Notes under the pieces: generated by a model
The model's input: only the letters and a program-made list of their open reading frames with translations
Databases searched by the model: none
What the model was told of the DNA's origin: nothing
NCBI GenBank assembly: GCA_002425245.1
Contig: DILW01000081.1
Location: forward strand, 1 to 21,009
Source: Betaproteobacteria bacterium UBA5582
GTDB lineage: Bacteria; Pseudomonadota; Gammaproteobacteria; Burkholderiales; Rhodocyclaceae
Direction: 5' to 3'
Length of the DNA: 21,009 nt
Made by a program: the position numbers and the translations under genes
Part shown: positions 14,547-20,721 of the stretch, piece after piece
Layout: each line of letters opens with the position of its first letter
How positions within the stretch are numbered: the stretch's first letter is position 1

Positions 14547-14915
14547 ATGAGCGATGAACTATTTCGGCAGCATTGCCGGGCGATTGAGCAAGGTGAATTC
14601 GCGGATGTGTTCCGGCGGCTGCGCCGGGCATTCGGGCCGAAGCCTCGCATGGTGTTGGCAAAGTCAGTGCTGGTCAAGGCTGTGAAGCCAAAAGCAACGA
14701 AGCCGGCCAAGCCCGCCCCCAAGCCGATTATCGTGCGCAAACCTCAGTTGAGCGACCGTGAGTTGGCGATATTTCTCGGGGATGCGACTGTGCGCGGCCT
14801 ACTCAGTGGCAGCTTGGCACTTCAGGCCCAGAAGGACGTCGACGCCGGACGCAAGATGCCGACCGAAGCGCGGGCAATTCTGCTCGCTGCCTATGGCGGC
14901 AAGCCTGGCAAGTGA
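14547..14915 (+). CDS. Unknown basic protein with Lys/Pro linker
   Basis: A 122-residue basic protein. The N-terminal part (1-35) is helical (ELFRQHCRAIEQGEFADVF). A Lys/Pro/Ala-rich linker (about 42-65, KPKATKPAKPAPKP) is followed by a helical C-terminal part (about 68-115). GGAGG lies 5 nt before the ATG. The linker ends in IIVRKPQ, close to VIIRKPQ in the RHH protein encoded at 15780-16187 on the other strand, perhaps a shared contact motif. Function unknown. Expression probably depends on read-through of the terminator just upstream. Confidence 0.65.
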   Translation: MSDELFRQHCRAIEQGEFADVFRRLRRAFGPKPRMVLAKSVLVKAVKPKATKPAKPAPKPIIVRKPQLSDRELAIFLGDATVRGLLSGSLALQAQKDVDAGRKMPTEARAILLAAYGGKPGK

Positions 14916-14920
14916 AGACA

Positions 14921-14941
14921 GGGCGCCAACAGTTGGCGCCC
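14921..14941. terminator. Bidirectional hairpin between convergent genes
   Basis: GGGCGCCA (14921-14928) pairs with TGGCGCCC (14934-14941); the palindrome nearly fills the 34-bp gap between convergent stops at 14915 and 14950. T-tracts are poor on both sides, so it may block read-through mainly by structure. Confidence 0.5.
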
Positions 14942-14949
14942 CTCCTGTT

Positions 14950-15777
14950 TCAGCAGCAGCCAGCAGAGCACCGGACGTGGATTCCATCCGCCCTCTTGTA
15001 ACCGTGCAGCATTCCCTGCCGGCAACTGGCGCAACCGAATTCAAGTTGATGCCAGTCGATACCAAGCCCTTCGCCCTCTCCTGAAAGGGTGAGCCATTCG
15101 GCCGCCTCGTCGGGCGTCATGAGCAGAGTCGGCATCGTGACTGCCGCCGGTTGTTCCCCCTGGTGCAGTTGTTCGACACCGACATATTCCACCCTGCCGT
15201 CAATTTCCAACTCGATCAGGACACGGCCGGCCTCGTCGCGGTACTCGAACGCCTGACGCTCGGCGTTCCAGTGTGTGCAGCCTGGCTGCGCAGGGCTCAG
15301 AAGCAAGCCGGCACGGGTGGCGCGGGCCATTGCTTCCTGGTGGTGTTGGCCGTCGAAGAGTGCCCACGCTGGAACATCATCGGCACCGAGCACACCGACC
15401 CGGCGTGGTACAGGCGGCCGGTAGTTCACTGGCACGCTGCCACGCCCATTGCGCCCCTTCAAAAACTCCCTGAATCTGTTGAAACACGAAGGGCAAATTT
15501 CGTTTCCGACCATGCGCGAAGCTGGCCGGCCGCACCGGACGCAAACAGGGGCGCGTTCTGGCTGTCTGACTGCATCCTGCTGCTCCGGGTGGTGCTCAGC
15601 GTGATGCTGTCGGCCAATCGGGCAGCGGCGGCAGAGGACGAACTTCTCCATGTCCGGCTGCATGGCACGCGCCCAGCGATCGGCACATGACTTGGTATCG
15701 AGCGTCGCGTGAAGGCTGGCGCAGTTGAAGTGCCGCTGCCCTGGCACGATGATCTGGTACTCGATGGCGGCCTGCAT
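14950..15777 (-). CDS. Cys-cluster (zinc-ribbon-like) protein, unknown
   Basis: A 275-residue protein. An N-terminal region holds Cys/His residues (LCRRCPIGRQHH). A zinc-ribbon-like pair CVRC and CPSC, 17 residues apart (about 78-102), is followed by a basic stretch. The central part is beta-rich (AFEYRDEAGRVLIELEIDG). The C-terminus has a second cluster (FGCASCRQGMLHG, VRCSAGCC). This suggests one or more structural zinc sites, possibly for nucleic-acid binding. The ATG at 15777 has GGAG 9 nt upstream, located in the end of the RHH gene whose stop is 2 nt before, so the two genes are probably coupled. No family is recognised. Confidence 0.65.
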   Translation of the reverse strand: MQAAIEYQIIVPGQRHFNCASLHATLDTKSCADRWARAMQPDMEKFVLCRRCPIGRQHHAEHHPEQQDAVRQPERAPVCVRCGRPASRMVGNEICPSCFNRFREFLKGRNGRGSVPVNYRPPVPRRVGVLGADDVPAWALFDGQHHQEAMARATRAGLLLSPAQPGCTHWNAERQAFEYRDEAGRVLIELEIDGRVEYVGVEQLHQGEQPAAVTMPTLLMTPDEAAEWLTLSGEGEGLGIDWHQLEFGCASCRQGMLHGYKRADGIHVRCSAGCC

Positions 15778-15779
15778 GC

Positions 15780-16187
15780 TCAAGGCTCCATAATCCAAGC
15801 GGCGCCTGCTGCCCTGATGCGGGCGTCGATGTCGTCTGCCGGCTGCTCAGGCGCGTGCAGCGGGACTGTGGGCGCGCTTTCCGATGGCGAGGGCATGTCC
15901 GTATTGCCGGCGGCCTGATCGAATACCCTGGCGCGTTCCTGTGGCTTCCGGATGATGACGCTGGTGGTGGGCTTAACTGCAGCCTTAGCCACCTGAAGCC
16001 GGCCGGCGAGCAAGCTATCGGCGGCCATGATCGCCAGCCCGAGGAATTCACGTTGCGTTTTGCTGTGCTTCTGGCAGAGGTTCCGCAGCAGCGAAACTGC
16101 CTCGTTGTCGAGCTGGACCGAAAACCGGGTGACGCCGGCCTCCTTCTGCTTGGCGCGATGCCTGGTCAGCTTGGTCTCTTGGGTCAT
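15780..16187 (-). CDS. Ribbon-helix-helix-like DNA-binding protein
   Basis: A 135-residue protein. Residues about 18-60 (VTRFSVQLDNEAVSLLRNLC, then a second helix) fit a ribbon-helix-helix fold, with the strand RFSVQLD contacting DNA as in Arc/MetJ/CopG proteins. A Pro/Ser/Ala-rich, probably disordered tail follows, with the VIIRKPQ motif at its start. The ATG at 16187 is preferred over 16199 because GGAG lies 6 nt upstream. It probably represses its own operon through the tandem boxes at 16232-16273 and is coupled to the Cys-cluster gene downstream. In mobile elements such proteins also serve as relaxosome or partition accessories, but no relaxase or ParA is seen. Confidence 0.68.
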   Translation of the reverse strand: MTQETKLTRHRAKQKEAGVTRFSVQLDNEAVSLLRNLCQKHSKTQREFLGLAIMAADSLLAGRLQVAKAAVKPTTSVIIRKPQERARVFDQAAGNTDMPSPSESAPTVPLHAPEQPADDIDARIRAAGAAWIMEP

Positions 16188-16231
16188 TACCTGCTCCATC
16201 TGGTGACGATGGAGAGATACTTACTTCACGA

Positions 16232-16273
16232 CATGGAAACCGGCGTGGAAACCAATGACGAGACGTGGAAACC
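16232..16273. repeat. Three TGGAAACC boxes upstream of the RHH gene
   Basis: TGGAAACC occurs at 16234-16241, 16246-16253 and 16266-16273 in the same orientation; the last two extend to CGTGGAAACC. Spacings are 12 and 20 bp. They lie 45-85 bp before the RHH start, where an autorepressor would act. Confidence 0.55.
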
Positions 16274-16279
16274 CTTCCG

Positions 16280-16354
16280 TTATGCCTGCTTTTTCCGGCG
16301 CCAGGCTCGTTTCTGCTTGCGATTCTGGCGGCTGGGCTTGGTGTAGTCGCTCAT
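16280..16354 (-). CDS. Candidate Arg/Lys-rich microprotein (24 aa)
   Basis: A minus-strand frame of 24 codons starts ATG at 16354, with GAGG 8 nt upstream, and stops with TAA at 16280-16282. Ten of the 24 residues are Lys or Arg and the C-terminal half is almost entirely basic (RKQKRAWRRKKQ). It ends just before the TGGAAACC boxes and would be followed by the RHH gene. It could be a nucleic-acid-binding or antimicrobial-like peptide, or a leader. The frame is short enough to be chance, so confidence is low. Confidence 0.35.
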   Translation of the reverse strand: MSDYTKPSRQNRKQKRAWRRKKQA

Positions 16355-16455
16355 GGTGCGGCCTCGATGGTTGAGACCGCCCATTCTGGCGTCACTCGCG
16401 GGGGCGGCAGATCGACGCTATGCTGCAACGATCACACCAACTGGAGCCCGCCCCC

Positions 16456-16662
16456 ATGCGCCACGCCACTCTTGCCTTGCTGATCGCCGCCGCAGCGCCG
16501 GCCGTTGCCGACTCGACCGCTGCCGCAGGGGCGTGCTATTCGATCACCGATGCAGATTCCAGAACGGTCTGCCTGGCGAAGGCGCATGGCAATTCGTCGC
16601 TGTGCTACTCGGTGAAAGATGCAGGGAAGCGGGCTCAGTGCCTGGCCGAGGTGAAGAAGTGA
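16456..16662 (+). CDS. Secreted four-cysteine protein with duplicated motif
   Basis: A 68-residue product starting MRHATLALLIAAAAPAVA, a Sec signal peptide with likely cleavage before Asp-Ser. The mature 50 residues contain two copies of the pattern C-Y-S-x-x-D-A-x-x-R-x-x-C-L-A (CYSITDADSRTVCLA, CYSVKDAGKRAQCLA), so four Cys could form two disulfides in the periplasm. I recall similar proteins from plasmids and integrative elements but know no assigned function. GGAG lies about 9 nt before the ATG at 16456. Its stop overlaps the next start (GTGA). Confidence 0.72.
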   Translation: MRHATLALLIAAAAPAVADSTAAAGACYSITDADSRTVCLAKAHGNSSLCYSVKDAGKRAQCLAEVKK

Positions 16663-16988
16663 CCTGCAAGATCCGATCCCTGTTGAGCGAGCTCGCGGTG
16701 CTGGCCGATCAGGTGGAGAGAGACGAGCGGCGCATCCTTGGTGCCGCCCTGAAACGGCTAAAAACGGCCAAGGACAAGGAAGAACGCCGGGTGCTTGGGG
16801 AGGTTGTAAGGCGCGCAGAAGCCGTATTTCAAGGGTTTTTCGGCCTTCCGCATGAGCGTACACAAGGCGTACACAAGCGCGTAAACGACAAGGCCCCGGA
16901 GGTTATCCGGGGCCAAGTCTTTGAATCTATTGGTGGTGATGGGCAGAATCGAACTGCCGACCTATGGGTTATGAATCCATCGCTCTAA
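16659..16988 (+). CDS. Unknown protein whose frame runs through the right attachment site
   Basis: A GTG start overlaps the previous stop by 4 bp. The first 60 residues are helical and charged (LLSELAVLADQVERDERRIL, KTAKDKEERRVLGEVVRRAE), looking like a real small protein. From about residue 66 the frame passes through the GCGTACAC repeats, a terminator hairpin and the antisense of tRNA-Met, ending WVMNPSL. In the excised circle the C-terminus would differ, because bases 5237 onward follow the repeat. The N-terminal part may be genuine and the tail accidental. Function unknown. Confidence 0.45.
   Translation: MTCKIRSLLSELAVLADQVERDERRILGAALKRLKTAKDKEERRVLGEVVRRAEAVFQGFFGLPHERTQGVHKRVNDKAPEVIRGQVFESIGGDGQNRTADLWVMNPSL
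16856..16886 (+). repeat. Right GCGTACAC triplet (putative integrase arm sites)
   Basis: GCGTACAC at 16856 and 16867 and GCGTAAAC at 16879 repeat the spacing (11 and 12 bp) and orientation of the left triplet. The last box ends 43 bp before the right attachment repeat. Confidence 0.7.
16892..16914 (-). terminator. Hairpin downstream of tRNA-Met, supplied by the element
   Basis: GGCCCCGGA (16892-16900), loop GGTTA and TCCGGGGCC (16906-16914) form a perfect 9-bp stem, 16 nt past the CCA end of tRNA-Met in the minus direction. The spacer (AGATTCAAAG on the minus strand) resembles that of modules A and B, so the element carries its own version of the tRNA terminator. The T-tract is weak (TTGTCGTTT). 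Confidence 0.6.
16930..16979. repeat. Right attachment site within tRNA-Met
   Basis: Identical over 50 bp to 5187-5236. This copy completes the functional tRNA-Met gene, so insertion did not destroy the tRNA. Similarity ends at 16980, in the anticodon stem region. Confidence 0.92.
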
Positions 16989-17007
16989 CCGTCTGAGCTA
17001 CATCACC
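16931..17007 (-). tRNA. tRNA-Met (anticodon CAT), elongator type
   Basis: A 77-nt cloverleaf on the minus strand. The acceptor stem GGTGATG pairs with CATCACC, discriminator A, encoded CCA. The D arm begins TAGCTCAG, the anticodon loop is TTCATAA and the T arm is GGCAG-TTCGATT-CTGCC. The fully paired first base pair argues against initiator tRNA. A CAT tRNA can also be the lysidine-modified tRNA-Ile, which the sequence alone cannot fully exclude. Its 3' part is the insertion target of the element. Confidence 0.9.
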
Positions 17008-17024
17008 ACGCTTAGAGGGCGCGA

Positions 17025-17054
17025 ATTATAGTTGGCCGGCGGCGGCGCGGTCAA
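17025..17054 (-). promoter_or_regulatory. tRNA-Met promoter
   Basis: On the minus strand TTGACC (17054-17049), an 18-nt spacer and TATAAT (17030-17025) form a near-consensus sigma70 promoter, about 17 nt before the mature tRNA 5' end. Confidence 0.8.
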
Positions 17055-17060
17055 CCGCGT

Positions 17061-17066
17061 TATAAT
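17061..17066 (+). promoter_or_regulatory. -10 box of the miaB operon promoter
   Basis: A perfect TATAAT lies 60 bp before the miaB start, back to back with the tRNA promoter. No good -35 box is found 16-18 bp upstream, so the promoter may need an activator or compete with the tRNA promoter. Confidence 0.55.
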
Positions 17067-17126
17067 GCGCAACTTTTCCGCGCGCGGCTTGCCGAAGCGG
17101 CGCCACTGATTTTAAAAAGTTTTCCC

Positions 17127-18464
17127 ATGCCCAAGAAACTATTCATCCGCACTTTCGGGTGCCAGATGAACGAGTACGATTCGGACAAGATGGCCGATGT
17201 GCTCAACGCCTCCGAAGGAATCGTCAAGACCGACAACCCCGAGGAAGCCGACATCATCCTGTTCAACACCTGTTCGGTGCGCGAGAAGGCGCAGGAGAAG
17301 GTGTTCCACGATCTCGGTCGGGTCCGCCACCTGAAGCAGAAGAACCCCGACCTGGTGATCGGCGTCGGCGGTTGCGTCGCCAGCCAGGAGGGCGACGCCA
17401 TCGTCGCCCGCGCGCCCTACGTCGATGTCGTGTTCGGGCCGCAGACGCTGCACCGGCTGCCGCAACTGATCGCCGAGCGCAAGGCGAAGGGCAAGGCGGC
17501 GGTCGACGTTTCCTTCCCCGAGATCGAGAAGTTCGATTCGATGCCGCCGGCCGAGGTCAAGGGCGCCAGCGCCTTCGTCTCGATCATGGAAGGCTGCTCC
17601 AAGTTCTGCACCTTCTGCATCGTCCCTTACACCCGCGGCGGCGAAGTGTCGCGGCCGTTCACCGACATCCTCACCGAAGTTGCCGACCTCGCCGCGCACG
17701 GCGTCAAGGAAGTGACGCTGCTCGGCCAGAACGTCAATGCCTACCGTGGCGACATGGACGGCACCGACGAGAAGGCCGACCTCGCGCTGCTCATCGAGTA
17801 CATCGCCGAGGTGCCGGGCATCGAGCGCATCCGCTACACCACCTCGCACCCGCGCGAGATGAGTCAGCGCCTGATCGACACCTACCTCAAGGTACCGAAG
17901 CTGGTCTCGCACCTGCACCTGCCGGTGCAGTCCGGTTCCGACCGCGTACTGGCGGCGATGAAGCGCGGCTACACGGCGCTCGAATACAAGTCGGTCGTGC
18001 GCAAGCTGCGCGCTGCGCGACCCGACATCTCGCTGTCGTCCGACTTCATCGTCGGCTTCCCGGGCGAGACCGACGAGGATTTCGAGAAGACGATGAAGCT
18101 GATCGACGAGGTTGCCTTCGACGCTTCCTTCTCCTTCATCTACAGCCCGCGCCCAGGCACGCCGGCGCTGGAACTGGAAGACAACACCCCGTCCGAGGTC
18201 AAGTCGGCGCGCCTGGCCCGGCTGCAGAAGCGGATCGACGAACTGGCGCAGGCGGTCAGCCAGAGCATGGTCGGCAGCGTCCAGCGCGTGCTGGTCGAAG
18301 GCCCGTCGAAGAAGGACCCGAACGAACTGGCCGGGCGCACCGACAACAACCGGATCGTGAACTTCGTCGGCAACCCGCGCTTGCTCAACCAGTTCGTCGA
18401 TGTCAGGATCACCCAGTCGCTGTCCCACAGCCTGCGAGGCGAAATTGTCATCCGCGAAAACTAG
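17127..18464 (+). CDS. miaB: tRNA-2-methylthio-N6-isopentenyladenosine synthase MiaB
   Basis: A 445-residue radical-SAM methylthiotransferase that adds a methylthio group to i6A37 of tRNAs reading UNN codons. The N-terminal UPF0004 domain starts FIRTFGCQMNEYDSDKM and carries the auxiliary-cluster Cys residues (GCQMN, NTCSVREKA, GGCVASQEG). The radical-SAM cluster is CSKFCTFC (Cys157, Cys161, Cys164), followed by VPYTRGGE. A TRAM RNA-binding domain closes the protein (about 380-445). Full length for the family. No clear Shine-Dalgarno precedes the ATG. It is first gene of the miaB-phoH-ybeY-corC-lnt operon, whose order is conserved in beta- and gammaproteobacteria. Confidence 0.97.
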   Translation: MPKKLFIRTFGCQMNEYDSDKMADVLNASEGIVKTDNPEEADIILFNTCSVREKAQEKVFHDLGRVRHLKQKNPDLVIGVGGCVASQEGDAIVARAPYVDVVFGPQTLHRLPQLIAERKAKGKAAVDVSFPEIEKFDSMPPAEVKGASAFVSIMEGCSKFCTFCIVPYTRGGEVSRPFTDILTEVADLAAHGVKEVTLLGQNVNAYRGDMDGTDEKADLALLIEYIAEVPGIERIRYTTSHPREMSQRLIDTYLKVPKLVSHLHLPVQSGSDRVLAAMKRGYTALEYKSVVRKLRAARPDISLSSDFIVGFPGETDEDFEKTMKLIDEVAFDASFSFIYSPRPGTPALELEDNTPSEVKSARLARLQKRIDELAQAVSQSMVGSVQRVLVEGPSKKDPNELAGRTDNNRIVNFVGNPRLLNQFVDVRITQSLSHSLRGEIVIREN

Positions 18465-19434
18465 GGCGCCCAAATCCCGGCCGGTCGAGTTTGCCCTCGC
18501 ACCGGTCGATAACAGCCTGCTGGCCAATCTCTGTGGCCCGCTCGACGAGAACATCCGGCAGATCGAAACCGGTTTCGACGTCATCATCCGCCGCCGCAGC
18601 GAGCGTTTCTCGGTGACCGGCGAGCAGGCGCAACTGACCGCCGACGCGATTCGCCATTTCTACGCACTGGCCCGCCAGCCGCTGTCGGTCGACGACATCC
18701 AGCTCGGCCTGGTCGAGCTGACCAACGCCCCGGTGCGTCGCATCGGCAACGGCGACAAGCTGACCGACGGCCCGCAACTGGTCACCCGCAAGACCGAACT
18801 GCACGGCCGCACGCCGCGCCAGGTCGAGTACCTGAAGGCGATCCAGGAACACGACATCACCTTCGGCATCGGCCCCGCCGGCACCGGCAAGACCTACCTC
18901 GCCGTCGCTTCTGCCGTCGATGCCTTCGAACGCGATCTGGTCCAGCGCATCATCCTCACCCGGCCGGCGGTCGAAGCCGGCGAACGCTTGGGCTTCCTGC
19001 CCGGCGACCTGACCCAGAAGATCGACCCCTATCTGCGCCCGCTGTACGACGCGCTCTACGACCTGATGGGCGCCGACCGCGTCGCCAAACTCTACGAAAA
19101 ACGCGCCATCGAGATCGCGCCGCTGGCCTTCATGCGCGGCCGCACGCTCAACCACGCCTTCGTCATCCTCGACGAGGCGCAGAACACGACGCCGGAACAG
19201 ATGAAGATGTTCCTGACCCGCATCGGCATCGGCGCCAAGGCCGTGGTCACCGGCGACGTCACCCAGATCGACCTGCCCAAGGGCCAGAAGAGCGGCCTCA
19301 GGGAAGCCATGGAGGTCCTGCACGACGTGCGCGGCCTCGCTTTCACCGAATTCCGCAAGGAGGACGTGGTGCGCCACCCGCTGGTCGCGCGCATCGTCGA
19401 AGCCTATGAAAAACGCAGCCAGCAATCGTCTTGA
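18445..19434 (+). CDS. ybeZ: PhoH-family ATPase (YbeZ)
   Basis: A 329-residue PhoH-like P-loop ATPase. An N-terminal region (about 20-125) precedes the nucleotide-binding domain with Walker A GPAGTGKT (143-150), Walker B ILDEAQNTTPEQ (Asp243, Glu244) and the TGDVTQIDLP motif. It is thought to act with YbeY in ribosome or RNA maturation; the exact substrate is not settled. The TTG at 18445, overlapping miaB by 20 bp, is preferred because GAGG lies 5 nt upstream and upstream codons in this frame lie deep in miaB. The end overlaps ybeY by 29 bp. Confidence 0.94.
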   Translation: MSSAKTRAPKSRPVEFALAPVDNSLLANLCGPLDENIRQIETGFDVIIRRRSERFSVTGEQAQLTADAIRHFYALARQPLSVDDIQLGLVELTNAPVRRIGNGDKLTDGPQLVTRKTELHGRTPRQVEYLKAIQEHDITFGIGPAGTGKTYLAVASAVDAFERDLVQRIILTRPAVEAGERLGFLPGDLTQKIDPYLRPLYDALYDLMGADRVAKLYEKRAIEIAPLAFMRGRTLNHAFVILDEAQNTTPEQMKMFLTRIGIGAKAVVTGDVTQIDLPKGQKSGLREAMEVLHDVRGLAFTEFRKEDVVRHPLVARIVEAYEKRSQQSS

Positions 19435-19867
19435 CCTGTCGGTGCAATACGCCTGTAACCGTGAAGGCTTACCCTTGCGCGCAGATTTCGTGCGCTGGGC
19501 ACGCGCCGCCCTGACCGGCGGCGGCCAGGTCACCATCCGCCTGGTCGACGCCGACGAAGGCCAGACGCTGAACCGTGACTACCGTGGCAAGGACTACGCG
19601 ACCAACGTGCTGTCCTTCCCGTACGAAACCGAACCGCTGGTGATGGGCGACCTGGTCATCTGCCCGAGCGTCGTCGCCCGCGAGGCGGCGGAGCAGAACA
19701 AGCCACTGGCGGCGCATTACGCGCACCTGACAGTGCATGGTATGCTGCACCTGCAAGGCTGGGACCATGAAGATGACATGGAAGCCCGCGACATGGAAGA
19801 CGAAGAAAGGACAATACTGGCGGCCCTGGGCTACCCCGACCCGTACGGGGACGAAGCCACCGCCTGA
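19406..19867 (+). CDS. ybeY: Endoribonuclease YbeY
   Basis: A 153-residue metal-dependent endoribonuclease of the UPF0054 family, involved in 16S rRNA 3' maturation and ribosome quality control. The zinc-binding motif HGMLHLQGWDH is intact (His111, His115, His121), as is NVLSFPYE. Family-typical length. The ATG at 19406 lies within the end of the phoH-like gene; no other start fits the family's N-terminus better. Confidence 0.95.
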   Translation: MKNAASNRLDLSVQYACNREGLPLRADFVRWARAALTGGGQVTIRLVDADEGQTLNRDYRGKDYATNVLSFPYETEPLVMGDLVICPSVVAREAAEQNKPLAAHYAHLTVHGMLHLQGWDHEDDMEARDMEDEERTILAALGYPDPYGDEATA

Positions 19868-19872
19868 ACATC

Positions 19873-20721
19873 ATGGACAGTGACAGTAAACCCGGTTTCA
19901 TCGAACGCCTGACCTCCCTGCTGCTGCGCGAACCCGAGGATCGCCAGCAGCTCATGCAGATCCTGCATGCTGCCTACGAACGCAACCTGATGGACGCCGA
20001 CGCGCTGACCATCATCGAAGGCGCCCTCTCCGCCTCGGAAACCCGCGTCACCGACGTGATGATTCCGCGGGCCCAGATGGACGTCATCGACATCGACGAC
20101 CCGCTCGCCGAAATCGTGCCCGTAGTCATCGAAGCCGCCCACTCGCGCTTCCCGGTGGTCGACGGCGACCGCGACAACGTGCTCGGCATCCTGCTCGCCA
20201 AGGACCTGCTGCGCATCCACACCGAAGAGAATTTCGACCTCCGCGACTGGCTGCGCCCGGCCGTCTTCATCCCCGAATCCAAGCGCCTCAACGTGCTGCT
20301 GCGCGAATTCCGCGTCTCGCGCAACCACATGGCGATCGTCGTCAATGAGTACGGCGGCGTCGCCGGCCTGGTCACCATCGAAGACGTGCTCGAGCAGATC
20401 GTCGGCGACATCGAGGACGAATACGACTTCGACGAGGCCCACGACAACATCCGTCTCGATTCCGCCGGCCGCTACCGGGTCAAGGCGCGCACCGAGATCG
20501 AGGACTTCAACGAAGCCTTCGCCACCGACTTCTCGGACGAGGAATTCGACACCGTCGGCGGTCTGATCCTGCGCCATCTCGGCCGCGTGCCCAAGCGCAA
20601 CGAAAGCCTGGAAATCGACGGCGTCCGCTTCCAGGTGCTGCGCGCCGACAGCCGCCGACTGTACACCGTCCTCGTCGATCCGCCCCGGATCAAGCCCCTC
20701 GGCGAAGATGCGTCAGGCTGA
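19873..20721 (+). CDS. corC: CorC/YbeX-type CBS-domain protein
   Basis: A 282-residue soluble protein with a CBS-domain pair (about 62-185: VTDVMIPRAQMDVI, then AIVVNEYGGVAGLVTIEDVLEQIVGDI) and a C-terminal CorC/HlyC transporter-associated domain (about 200-275). It lacks the membrane DUF21 domain of larger paralogs, as expected for YbeX/CorC. It has been linked to magnesium/cobalt efflux and, through its operon, to ribosome metabolism. It starts 5 bp after ybeY and overlaps lnt by 14 bp. Confidence 0.94.
   Translation: MDSDSKPGFIERLTSLLLREPEDRQQLMQILHAAYERNLMDADALTIIEGALSASETRVTDVMIPRAQMDVIDIDDPLAEIVPVVIEAAHSRFPVVDGDRDNVLGILLAKDLLRIHTEENFDLRDWLRPAVFIPESKRLNVLLREFRVSRNHMAIVVNEYGGVAGLVTIEDVLEQIVGDIEDEYDFDEAHDNIRLDSAGRYRVKARTEIEDFNEAFATDFSDEEFDTVGGLILRHLGRVPKRNESLEIDGVRFQVLRADSRRLYTVLVDPPRIKPLGEDASG

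Larger units (their letters stand above)
5187..16979. mobile_element. Integrative element inserted in the 3' end of tRNA-Met
   Basis: A perfect 50-bp direct repeat bounds this segment, whose right copy rebuilds an intact tRNA-Met gene. It encodes a tyrosine integrase at the left end, a P4-like primase-helicase operon, a serine recombinase and about ten mostly anonymous genes. No phage structural, lysis, conjugation or restriction genes are recognisable. It may be a phage satellite, an integrative plasmid or a mobilisable island. The integrase gene lies at the end away from the functional tRNA, which is less usual for tRNA-targeting elements. Confidence 0.88.

Noticed and set aside
16232..16273. 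A CRISPR array
   Set aside because: Only three 8-10-bp boxes with uneven short spacing and no cas genes; better explained as operator sites.
17139..18616. Long open frames on both strands overlapping miaB (about 480 codons each)
   Set aside because: Arg/Ala/Asp-rich shadows; miaB has all family motifs in its own frame.
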